Part shown: piece by piece, positions 22,833-33,990 of the stretch
How the letters are laid out: every line of letters begins with the position of its first letter
Numbering within the stretch: the first letter of the stretch is position 1
NCBI RefSeq assembly: GCF_016801865.2
Contig: NC_068939.1
Location: forward strand, 142,786,756-142,850,755
Length of the DNA stretch: 64,000 nt
Origin: Culex pipiens pallens
Lineage: Eukaryota; Arthropoda; Insecta; Diptera; Culicidae
Reading direction: 5' to 3'
Notes under the pieces: generated by a model
The model's database searches: none
What the model was told of the DNA's origin: nothing
The model's input: only the letters and a program-made list of their open reading frames with translations
Made by a program: the position numbers and the translations under genes

Positions 22833-25052
22833 TATTTGGAATTCTCGCTAATCTTCCGTACAATAATTCAAATGGTGTAAATCCAGTAGACGAATTAATC
22901 GTTGTATTATACTGGAAAGTGAAAAATGGAATTAATTGATCCCATGTTTGCGGATTCCCAACAATAAAGTTTCGCAAATAGATTTTCAGTTCTCTATTTG
23001 ATCGTTCTACTAAATTTGCTTGTGGATGATATGCACTTGTATTTATCTTCTTTATTTTCAAAATTTTGCATACATTTTTCAATAAATTACTCATAAAATT
23101 TGTTCCTTGATCGGTAACTACCTCTAGTGGAGCACCATAGCGACAAATAAAATGTTCCACGAATGCTTTAGCGACAGTTGAGCTTTCCTGGTCAGGCAAT
23201 ACAGCAACTGTTAAAAATCTTGTTAGATCATCTTGAATCACTAAACCATAACGATTATTGTCGTCAGATGGGGTTAATATTACAATATCCATAAATACTT
23301 TTTGGAAGGGTTCCGTTGAAGTCGTTGTTATCTTCATAGGAATCTTATTCTTGGGCCAAATCTTGTTCTTTTGGCACAGTTCACATTGTCTTACATAGTT
23401 TTCAATATCTCTACGCATGTTTTCCCATGTGAAAAGTGGACTTATACGTTGAAGCATTCTTTTACCTCCCACATGACCTCCAAGGGGAGCATCATGAAAT
23501 TCTTTCAAAACCGTTTCTCTGTCTTCTACTTTTACAAACATTCTGTCTTCATTAGATGCATATAGTGTAAACATTTTATCAAATTTTTCCTGCCATAAAT
23601 CTTAGAATATTGACATCGGGAAGTTGCTGTAAATTTCTAAATGAAATAATTTGAATATTTTTAGCTGATTTGGCAAAATCAGGACATTTAACAAAACTTT
23701 CTAACAAACCCTCAAATAACTCTTCTCTATTAGTAATTGAACGTTTTGATCCATTCAAAATAAAACCCCACAATTTGTTATCTGGAAATGAAAAAAATCT
23801 TCCATTTATATTGTCCTTCATACCATGTGGTAGATCCACCAATTCACTTAACTCTTTGAACGCTGTCTTACTATTAATTATGACAAAATTAGCATCTGTA
23901 TTATTCTCATTGATCATTGTTTTAGTAAATTTAAGTAACCTAAAATTTATTTCTTCTTTGTTTTGAGCATCGAAAAAGTCATCCAATGTAAACTTTTTCC
24001 ATGATTCATCATCCTTTTTGTCCACAATATCGATAGCCTGTAAGGAATCAATAGTTATGTCTAAATCATCATCATTGCCTGAAAGATTATCAGTTTGATT
24101 AACAGTAGTATCATTTGAATTCTGTTGTAATAAAGATTGATTATTTTGAACAGGTTTTGAGTTATCAATTAAATTTGAATTTTGACGTGTTTGTTGTCTA
24201 GTAATAACAGCAATCAAATTATTATTTGAACTTTCGGAAACATTTTCAATGTTTGCATTTGAATTTTCTTCGTGCTTAATACGAGAAAGAAAATCAGCAA
24301 CAATATTTTCTTTTCCCTGTTTATAACGGATATCACATCCAATACCTTGAATTATTAACCTTAATTTGGAAAGAGTCGATGAGGTCTCTTTTAGTCTCCA
24401 AATTGCAATCAACGGCCTATGATCAGTATAAACAATAAACTGTTGGTTAAAAATATAATGTTTAAAATATTCAACTGCCCAAACTATAGCGAGTAATTCT
24501 TTTTCAATAACGTGATACTTCTTTTCAGAAACACTTAATGCTCTACTAGCATAAGCGATTGGGTTATCATTTGTTTTAGCATTTGATAACACTGCTCCAA
24601 CAGCATAATCACTAGCATCTGTTGTAATGACAAAGGTATCCTTATAATTTGGACGTACTAAAACTGGTTCTGAAATTAAGCAGTGTTTCAAATCATGGAA
24701 CGCCTTTTCACACTCTTCAGTCCATTTAAATTTAACATCTTTTTTCAATAAATTATTCAAATGTTTGCGTTTATCTGCCATATTCGGAATAAACTTGCCG
24801 TAAAAATTGATTGTTCCCAGAAATGAACGAACATCCTTAACATATTGAGGACGTTTTAATTCTTTGATTGTTTTAATGTTATCATCTGTAGGCATAATTC
24901 CATGCTTATCAATCGTATGACCCAGGTAATTAATCTGTGTCTTCAGAATGGTACATTTTGATGTTTCTACCTTCAAATTATTTTGGTATAACGCTTCTAA
25001 AATTTTGAACAAATTTTCGTTATGTTCTTCAATAGTTTTTCCAAACACAATA
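22833..25052 (-). pseudogene. Degenerate Ty3/gypsy pol fragment: RT end, RNase H, integrase
   Basis: This is a polyprotein segment of a Ty3/gypsy-type LTR retrotransposon, read on the minus strand. The upstream frame (25048 to 23579) starts just after the place of the reverse transcriptase catalytic aspartates, which are lost. It has the YLGH motif (residues 41-44), then RNase H with D144, E184 and D209, then a linker of about 230 residues rich in Asn and Gln. The downstream frame (23574 to 22816) has the integrase zinc motif H27, H34, C64, C67 and the catalytic residues D96, D155 and E190. The frames are out of register: one extra A in the A-run near 23585 fits the break. Gag, protease, most of the reverse transcriptase, the integrase C-terminus and both LTRs are absent. 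The last three residues before the downstream stop are encoded by the 22-bp flanking repeat, so integrase is cut there. The fragment cannot be functional. Confidence 0.92.
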
Positions 25053-26902
25053 ATGGGTCACCAACAGAGACGCGTTTGCGAAATGTCGTGTTGGTCCGGG
25101 TGCTTATTTCAAATCGCGATTTTGGTGTGAAAACGGAGGATCTATTCCGCTAAAGTGGTGTCATTCGATCGATTATAACGCTAAAGTGGTGTCATTCGAT
25201 CGATTATAACGGGTGTATCGCGGAAGTTGTGGAGTTTGTTGATTTTCTTCGAAAATTTGAGTGTTTTGGAGCAGTTTGTTTGGCTGACGGTTGTGCGCTT
25301 CAGTCCATTTTTTCTTGTTGCTAACGTCGCCGTCGCGAGAGCGACTCCCTTGATTGTGTTTGTGTGGCGCCGATATTTTAAACTTGCATGCAAGCGTTGT
25401 GTACATTGCTGATGGAGCAGAAGAAAAATGTGATTGTGTTGGTCCGTCGATGACTGCTGATTGCAGTCAGGGATGATCTTCTTGCCATGACCTCAGGATT
25501 TACACGCGGATCGGCCCATGGAAAGGAAATGGTGGATGTGGAAGCAGAGCATCGGGTGAGAGCGTTCTGTGTTACTTTGTGTTGTATGAGCGATTCTGAT
25601 ATGTATGCGTTTGTGTGAGTGTGAGGTCTGAGTCTGAGTTTTATCTAGATAACTTTGGGTTGGATCATTTTCCCTTTTCTTGGAAGTGATGCCAATTTAT
25701 TTTAGATTCTAAAATATTGTGGTAATTTCAAATATGGCTTAAGAGCATTTGTATCATGAAAACATGACTATTTCTTTTTCTTTTATTATTACGCATTGTT
25801 CCAAAACAACAATCTAAATTTCGATAGTTTGCAGTAGCGCAGATCAGTAATCATCATCATTTTTATTTTAGTGTAAACTCTGTGAATTGCGCTCAAGTTT
25901 GAATGGAAGTATGAATGTGTTTATTGCTGAATAATAACATTTTTTTTCAGATAGCGGTCTTGATTAACTGAATTGATCGTGATTATTTTTGATTTTTTTC
26001 TCGCTAGCTGTAATAAAACAATCTTTCTTATATCTTCGTTTATTGGAAGGCACGCCGCCGGTTGAGTTCGTTGAGGTCTTTTTAGTGTTGCCAAATAACA
26101 TGTTAATTTCATTAGAAAATTATCAAAATTTCATTACAGAGAGGTATAGAACACGCAAGGTCAAGAGGTATACGTGGAGCACGTCGGTCGAAATAGAAAA
26201 TTCGTTTTTTTTAACGTTTGCACGGTGCATGTAATTGGAATAAAAACACGTCGCGTTGGTTAATTCTTTTCGCGAGTTTGATTAAACACTTAGAAAAATC
26301 TCTTATCATGATTCAATCTTTCCACAGCCGGCTGTCTAAGAAAGAATCGTTTAATTAATTAAAACATCTATCAGCTAAATTTAAAAAGTCTCTACAGCAG
26401 CATCCGATTGTCTGCTTTGAGAATAAATGTTTAACCATATAAAAAAACTAACCTTCAATTGAAATAAACGGGAAACGTCTCTACAGCAGCATCCGATTGC
26501 ATGCCTTGAGAATAAAAAAATACAACTTAAAATATCATGCCACTGGTCGCAACGCTTGCTTAGAGCGTATCCTAGATCTTTTACCTCCCCAAAAACCGTC
26601 CAACTCCAAGCGAAACTTACTTGGGGACACCGTGGAGATTTTCCCTTGTCCCCTTAAAAAAGTGGAGCATCAACACTTCCCGTCTTCCAAATCCCTTTCC
26701 TTGTCCCTGGTGCGCGGTGGAGATGGGAGCGGCCGGCAATGGACGGCTGTCATGGTGGTGAGAATCTGGTTCAGGTGGAATTGGTTCTTTTCCCAGTTTT
26801 CAATTCCTAGGCAACTTGGGCTTAGACAATCATCACTTAACATGGCGAAATCCAGTCTGCAATCCGCTAAAATCACCGTCTCCTAGCGAAGCGAAGCGAA
26901 GC
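25053..26902 (+). mobile_element. Unidentified retroelement segment with GCGAA-repeat tail
   Basis: This directly abuts the gypsy fragment and ends in a tail of about four GCGAA units (26884-26902), then the right 22-bp repeat. Its last 80 bp have a diverged relative at 12231-12312 that also ends in GCGAA-like repeats. A 31-bp unit is tandemly duplicated at 25148-25178 and 25179-25209, and a 23-bp unit beginning GTCTCTACAGCAGCATCCGA occurs at about 26390 and 26476. No long open frame is present. It may be an ORF-less non-LTR derivative or another retroposed transcript. Confidence 0.55.
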
Positions 26903-26924
26903 GAGAATCACCCATACAGAAAGA
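26903..26924 (+). repeat. 22-bp direct repeat, right copy
   Basis: Identical to 22811-22832. It follows the GCGAA tail without a gap, which is where the downstream target duplication of a retrotransposon should be. Confidence 0.9.
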
Positions 26925-27121
26925 AGGATTCATCATCATACCAGCAAAAGCCTTCTGGTTGCTTTGGTTGATTTTCGTCAATAATTATTCCATTCTTTTT
27001 TTTCGCTGAACCTATCATTTTTTTTCCGGGAACAGTTAAATTTGGCAGTTTTTCTGAGAATAGGCTGAGAAAATATATGTTTTTTGCCAAGATTGTGTTA
27101 CTTTTACAATTTTTGGTCATA

Positions 27122-28673
27122 ACGTCATGATTCGAATTCCCGGACGCTTCGAACCCCGGACACCTCATCTTGTTTTATGAATTATTTGGAAGTTCGCATT
27201 ATGAATGTTTTTTTTTTTTTATTATTTTGATTATGAATGTCAAAACTGTGTTATTTGATGAATTCTAACATCAACTATCATTTAAAGTTTGTTTAAACGC
27301 TGTAGTTAATGCCAAAATAATAAAATAAAATTATAAGTCAACCAAAAACGTGAAACATTTCTTTGAAATATTTCAGGGGCGTCCAAAGCACCGGGAAGGA
27401 AAAGTACAAATTTATGGTACCGATTTGCTTAAATTCTGTTCACTAACATTTCAGTACAAATTTGTGCGATTCATAAGCAAAATCGAGTGTCCGGAATTCG
27501 AAGCAAAAGTGTCCGGATTTCGAATCAGCTTTTATCAGTGTCCGGGATTCAAAGCACAACAAGTAGGGGAAGGTGGGGCAAGACGACCATATGGGGCAAG
27601 AGGAACAATCGCTTGTACGGCCGTAATTGTTACAATTTTGATTATTTCCAGTATGAGGAAATGTTGCTAGCAATGCAATTAGCTGATTCTATTACCACAT
27701 AACCGCCAAAACGACGTAAACGCCACGGAGCATAAGATTTAATGAAGTTTTTTTACAAACCTTTATTTTCTTATAATATTTGGAAAGTGCAAAATAAGAC
27801 TTTGGGTTCGTTTTAAGGCTCATTTTATCAAAATGCAATTTTTCCTAGATCAGTAGTGTCCCTACCAATGACTTGCACCTATTATAAAGTATGATTTAAC
27901 TTTTGGTTATATTTGTTGAGAGCTTTAAAAAAAATTGTTCAGTTGGGGCAAGTGTACCATATGGATTTTTAGTATGGAAAAAAATACGAATTGCTGCAAC
28001 AACATATTTTATTGGGAAATAAATTAATAGACGTACTTAATAACTGATAAACAATTGTTTAAAAAATGTCCATACAAAATATAGTGATATTATGAAAATT
28101 TCCTTTTTTTCATCTAAGTAATAATCTTTTTCGTAAAAACGATCAAATTTTTAGTAAAATAATATTCTTTAATCTAAAAATGAAAGAAACGTTGATGTAT
28201 CTAATAATAACAGTTCAATTGTCAGCAACAGTTTGTCATGCATTGTTCCTCTTGCCCCAACGGGTTGTTCGTCTTGCCCCACTAGTTGAGTAGAACATAC
28301 GGAAAATTAAAAAAATTAAAATCATTTTTTGCATTAAAAAACAGGATTTTTTGAAAACTTGTTCTATCAAAGTCTTAGTCAAGACCTGGAATAATATGAT
28401 TATTATAAAATCCGACAGATTTTTAACGTTTTTAATGGTTTACAACGATCATTTCCTTAGCTTGTTACACTTGCCCCACTTTCCCCTAATGTTAATTTTA
28501 AAATTCTGATGAAAAATTGTTAGAAAAGAAATATTTTGCATGAATTCTTTTAAAACTGGTTGTTTATACTACATCCTGATGATATTTCTACATGTCCAAT
28601 TTATTACATGATTTTTTGCCAGATATAACAAAAATGATATGCTACTAAGTGTCCGGATTTCGAATCATGACGT
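27122..28673. mobile_element. MITE with ACGTCATGATTCGAA ends, split by another MITE
   Basis: The ends are ACGTCATGATTCGAA and its complement, flanked by TA (27120-27121 and 28674-28675). TCCGG followed or preceded by a TTCGAA-like block recurs six times: twice near the left end, three times at 27487-27551 and once at the right end. The element at 27566-28486 is inserted in its right half. There is no coding capacity. Confidence 0.8.
27566..28486. mobile_element. MITE with GGGGAAGGTGGGGCAAG ends, TA duplication
   Basis: The left end is GGGGAAGGTGGGGCAAG and the right end is the complement of GGGGAAAGTGGGGCAAG, one mismatch in 17, flanked by TA (27564-27565 and 28487-28488). GGGGCAAG or its complement recurs at about 27578, 27593, 27945, 28252, 28273 and 28471. 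There is no coding capacity. It is nested in the preceding MITE. Confidence 0.85.
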
Positions 28674-28675
28674 TA

Positions 28676-31401
28676 TTAGAATCAAATTTTAAAAGTTATT
28701 TTTTTGTTTGGGTTCGAGTCTTGGTATCGGCACTTCTTTTTTTTTGAAGGGTGAACTTTTTGGAAAATGAACCCACGAGTAAAGTGCTCTCGGTAATTTC
28801 GGGATATATCCTCTCCGTCTGTTCACAGTACCATTTGATTACTGAACCATGCTTTTTTATCCTCTCGTATGTCAATGCCCAGTTCTGGGTGTATAAACAT
28901 ATGAAACACAATAACTTAGAAGAATTATAAAAAACATATAGATTTCTATTGTTCTAAACTATAATTTTTTTTATATAAAAACAACTAACTTAAAATCCTG
29001 AAAATGTATCAATTCTTTTCGATTTAGCTGATTGGTGTCACACAGATATTAAAGCATCAACAAAAAGTTCACATTTTCCCACAGTACTTTGCGTGTACTT
29101 TTTTCCGTAACATTCAAAGAAGTAAATTTCCATGGGAATAATAACAAAATGCCACACTTGCCAGCTTACCACAGAAATCCCCACGCACACAAACACACAC
29201 AGCAATCGATTCAAGGAAGGAGGACGGCTGGTTGACTCGAATACCAATTGGTATTCAGGGCAGCAACCAACAAACATCATCATCATGATTGAGTGATCGT
29301 TAATGAAACAACTGTTTTTATCCCTCCCCCGCACCACCACCACAACGCGGGACCGGCTCATTTCGCACGTTTCGATATTTTTTTGTTTCTGCGCAACGGT
29401 CGTATTCAAGTTTGTGAAAGTATTAGTTCCGCTATTCCTCTCGATTACGCCCTTTCCAAAGGTTTCGCCAGCTTTGTGTCATTACCAGCGGTAGCAGCCC
29501 GCCAGTGATAAGGTGGGAAGAAGCGAGCCCAAAAAAAATGTTAATTTATTTGTGATTGATGAACAGAAAAGCACACAAAAGCAAACTACTCATTCAAACA
29601 ATTGCAAACAAAAACATTCAAATATTTATACACCATGCCACACCACACCGCTCGTATGAGGGAGGAGCGCACATGTTGGAGTTGCACGCGCGAACACACA
29701 CACACACACACGTGCCCACAGAGCAATGCCGGAAAGCCATAAATGAGTCAACAGAAACAACAATAACAACAACAGCACAGCTGTGTATGTTTTTATGAAC
29801 GGAAAATCAACTTTTTTTATGCCAATGAAACATTTATACACACACAGGAAAACACGTTTGTTAAAAAATCATTCGCTCTCACAAACACACACACACACAA
29901 AATACACACACACACATACAGACTCGAGCACACAAACTGAAAGAATTATTCATCACAACAAAACAAGAATTGTTACGTAATGCGTGGACTTTAAAAGAAG
30001 CACGAAGAAGGACGAAAATAAACTGATAAATTGTACAGCAAAATCACACACACGAAAAAAAAATAACATAAAAACGACAAATTAAAGAGGAAAGAACGAA
30101 CACACGCAGCATGCGTTGACAAATAGTAAACAAAGCTCGATTGACAATCCTCGCGGCGTCACAATACCCATACGCGCAAACGAAAACGATGAAATTCATG
30201 GTCATGTTGAGCAACCACACTCAAAACAAGAAAAACAAACAAACAAAAAGAAAACATGAACTCATTCTTTACTTTTGAAATGTGTAAAATAATTAGGATT
30301 TTTTAAATATTTTATTTTGTTATCGAATATATCTTATATGAATTTTACTTTTATGAACCCTTTGTTTTCATTACTTTTACACCCAGGAATTTGTATAGAA
30401 TTGGGGAAACAAAGTGAAAACAGAACAATAGCTTCCTTTGCCAGTAGTGAGAAATTTGTTTTAAGTTAACTGAAAATCGAGCATGACAATGTAAAAGGAC
30501 CAAAGAAGAAGTGTAAACAAACAGCTCATCATGCATGTTAAATGGGTAAACTTCCTACTCACGATGGAGTGTTTGTTTATACGATTCATCTTTGTTCCTT
30601 TTACATTGTTTTGCTTTCAATAGAAAATTAAATGATAAACTGAAGCAAAAAAAGAGACGAAAATTATAGGCAAATAAACGAACGCTGGAAAGCCGGAATC
30701 GTTATGTTATTTTTAAAAGTAAAAAGAGACAAAACTAAGGAAAGGAAGCTGCTCCCAAGTTTTACCTGTATTATACTAGTTGTAGTTAACTATGAAAAAT
30801 TGACAGCTAATCATCAAACACTCAATCACTCACTGACAAAAACAAACAGTAAAAATCCTCACCCTCGAACTAACGAAGATGCAAGTATGGTTTTTTGCTA
30901 ATCAGAGATGGCGCTGAAATGCATTTTTTAACAAAACTATTGATAGTAAACAAACACACCTATACACACACATGTTTCACCTACACAAACACTAACAAAC
31001 ACACACATGTAAGGTAGACTGACTGGCAAACGATTCCTGACTAATGATTGTTCGTTGTGTATAAAAAAATGGTAAAAGGAAGAGCGATGGAAGATAAGGA
31101 GTAGGAAGAAGAAGCAAACGTTGAAGAGACCTTAAGAAAAGCAAAATAAAGTAAGTGAAAAACTGTGTATAGATATTTAAACATTTACTGGTTTGTGTTT
31201 TAGTTATATTTTTCTAGCATTCCGAAACGAGTCCTGTTCAAGCACTTGGAAATATCGGGAGTAACAGTGCGAAGGGGCAAACATCAATGAGTAGTTACAA
31301 AACGTTATTCAGATCTATAGCTACCTTTTAGAAAATACTAAAATTTTAACAATCAAAACATGCATAGCTTTATATAGGCTTTTTAAAATCAAATTTCAAA
31401 G
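28676..31401. other. Largely unique island with CA microsatellites
   Basis: This is the longest stretch without a recognised mobile element. CA runs lie at 29693-29711 and 29885-29917, and A-rich strings with CACACA continue to about 30260. It resembles a non-coding transcript region or intron of a real gene, but no splice-consistent open frame was found. A GGGTTCGAGTCT word at 28711 resembles a tRNA B box but has no A box upstream. Confidence 0.4.
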
Positions 31402-31547
31402 TTTGAGACATTTTTTTTGCAAAATGAAGATTTTAAATTAAACACATACGGAATAGTATGGAATCATACTGGTAGAGAATTGTGCAATGTACTTCAAGGA
31501 GAAGTTTTGATATTATTTTGAAAAGTTTTCAAAGCTAGTTAACTATA

Positions 31548-32486
31548 GGGGAAATATACCTACTTTTTTAAGCCTAATAAGCGGTCGTGTTTGAATGATG
31601 CTGGATAATCTGGAGTGTTCCTTGAAATTTACTAAAACCAAGTACACCAAAGAGTAGAGCAACTTTTTGTGAACATTTCTTTTAATTTTCACTTTTATTA
31701 ACAATTATTTTATTCCTTTTACAAGCATTTTAAAAATATATTTCCCAAATGCATTTTAATCAGTCGAGTGCATTGGGCCACACCCATTTTCCTATTTTCA
31801 GCTTAGTTCTTTTTTCTTCCAGCGTTCTTTTGGGTCTGCTTAGTGCTGCCAAAATTGATGAAATTTTAAGCGAACACTCACGAAAAGTAGCATTTATAGA
31901 GAAAATTTTCTGGCATCACTGGCTCACTGCACCAGAATGTTGGTGGTGTTGGAGGCCACCCTTTGTTTTTTATTTGCCTTCGCTTCTCGCTCGGTTTTCT
32001 TCAGCCTTCGATTGGAATGGGTCGTCAATGTTCAAACGTCAAAAGACTTGGCGCGTTTGTTTTTTTGATGGCGCTTGCTAATTATTTACATGTTTCGGGA
32101 TTATTTTTCAAATGAGTGACTAACTAATGTGCAATAGAATATGATGCCTGTAGTTGAAAGCAATTTTATATCTTAAGCGCTTTGAAAACGTTAGCGCAAC
32201 TGAAAAGATACTGATGGCAACTTTCGTTGCGCAGTCAACCTCTCATCTTGCGTGTGGATGTGTGTGCCACCAAAATGATGAGAAATGGTCTCTCAAAATA
32301 GAAATTATGATAAAAAATGCATTGAATTTGATCTTTTTGGCCAGTAAATGGCATTTGTGTGCTTACTTGAGGCGGTGCTGTTGCTGGTAAGTTTTTAGCC
32401 TAAATAGTATTTTTGGAGCTTTAATCGAGCATCAAACTCTTCATATGACGAAGATAGGTGTATGATTAGACAGGACATATTTCCCC
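31548..32486 (+). mobile_element. GGGGAAATATA MITE, copy A
   Basis: The termini are GGGGAAATATA and its complement, flanked by TA (31546-31547 and 32487-32488). Further copies are at 40031-41998, about 47565-48278 (partial) and 51540-52486 (opposite orientation). The interior contains CACTCACGAAAAGTAGCA and GTTGGTGGTGTTGG-like blocks shared by the copies. A 110-codon frame here is not kept in the other copies, so no gene is called. Confidence 0.88.
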
Positions 32487-32867
32487 TACTTAATAAAATT
32501 ATGATGAATAGCATTATATTAGCATTTTCAATGTGTCATGATTTTCTCAATGCAGATGTATTTGAATCGCAAAACGGAATGCACTTTCAAATACCTTGAA
32601 CAATTTTCTACTAGGAGATGATAAAATTAGTTTGTAAATGATAAATTGTGTGTGAACTCACTAAAATTTCTATATAAACAAATTTCATATAATAGGTGAA
32701 AACTTTTGATTTATGCTTCGAATTCAGTTTAAAATACAATATGAAAAGATAAACTTGGTAAACTAAATAAAAACATTGATTTTTGTTCTTTAAAAACTAT
32801 AGCAGCAGATTGTACATTTGACGTAAACATAAAATTTGAACATCTAAAATCTGATATTAACAAGAAA

Positions 32868-33938
32868 ACGTTACTTAATCCACCTTTAGGTGGTTGTTGC
32901 CTTCCTCATATCCATAAAGTCAATACATTCAGTAAAAATAGCATCATTCCCTCTTAACATGTCTAACAAATCAACTTTATCACTCATTTCTTTTGATAGG
33001 GTTCGCAGACCTTCAATATTTCTGGCTCATCAGCAAGGTCTGATAAAAAACCTTTCCAACGATAGTTCACATGGAAGATTCAGACAATATTTCTATCACA
33101 ATATCTGAAATCCGGCCTCCAAAAAGTGTATAAATAACACTTAAGTGCTGATAACTTTTGATAGGGTTGTCAGATCCTCGATGTTTTAGGCTCATTTGAA
33201 AGGTCTTTTGATTATCTAACTAACGACAGGTCGCATGATGGACCCGGACATCATTTTTATTGAAATATCTGAGATCCGGCCTCCAAAAAGTGTATAAATA
33301 ACACTTAAGTGCTAATAACTTTTGATAGGGTTGTCAGATCCTCGATGTTTTAGGCTCATTTGAAAGGTCTTTTGATTATCTAACTAACGACAGGTCGCAT
33401 GATGGACCCGGACATCATTTTTATTGAAATATCTGAGATCCGGCCTCCAAAAAGTGTATAAATAACACTTAAGTGCTAATAACTTTTGATAAGGTTGTCA
33501 GATCTTTAATGTTTTGGGCTCATTGGAAAGGTCTTTTCAATACCTTTCTGAAAATGTATAACATGATAGGTTTTCTTGCAAAAACCACCCTTTTTACAAT
33601 CTTCCGGACATACGCCAAAATCGTTTTTTTAGCATAACTTTTGAAGTACTTTGCTAAACTTGCTGATTTTAAATAGAGACCTATGGGACCCCAAGACGGA
33701 TCGAATGAGACTAATACGGTCAAAATCCGTTCATCCAGTCCGGAGATAATCGAGTGACAATTTTTTGTCCACCCACCTACACACATCCACACAGACATTT
33801 GCTCAGAACATGATTCTGAGTCGATATGTATACGTGAAGGTGGGTCTAGGTTGTCAAATTAAGAAGTTCATTTTTCGAGTGATTTTATAGCCTTTCCTCA
33901 GTAATGTGAGGAAGGCAAAACTCAAAAAATAAAAAAAA
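32868..33938 (+). mobile_element. GTTACTTAATCCACC retroposon, fullest copy
   Basis: The left end is CGTTACTTAATCCACCTTTA and the right end GTGAGGAAGGCAAAACTC plus an A-rich tail of about 17 bases. Flanking AACAAGAAA (32859-32867) and AACAAGATA (33939-33947) match at eight of nine positions, a probable duplication. About 2.5 copies of a 164-bp tandem repeat lie inside (CCGGCCTCCAAAAAGTG at 33112, 33276 and 33440). TGCCTTCCTCA near the left end and its complement near the right also give it an inverted-repeat look. Other copies are at 6578-8640 and 17967-18118. Confidence 0.75.
33086..33520 (+). repeat. 164-bp tandem repeat, about 2.5 units
   Basis: Units begin at about 33111, 33275 and 33439, exactly 164 bp apart, and adjacent units are nearly identical. 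The same period occurs in the copy at 6604 and 6768. Confidence 0.85.
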
Positions 33939-33990
33939 AACAAGATAAACTATGACCCCGAAATTCTATAAAACTATAGCATTTGCAAAT

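Larger units (their letters stand above)
31402..33990. mobile_element. Broken copy of the GGGGTGAC MITE with two insertions
   Basis: Three pieces (about 31402-31547, 32487-32867 and 33939-33990) align in order with 16535-17240 of the MITE at 16508-17399. The gaps are filled by the MITE 31548-32486 and the retroposon 32868-33938. Both termini of the old element are lost or unrecognisable. The alignment gives empty-site sequences for the two insertions. Confidence 0.7.

Noticed and set aside
28711..28725. GGGTTCGAGTCT as part of a tRNA
   Set aside because: No A box or pairing stems lie upstream at the required distance.
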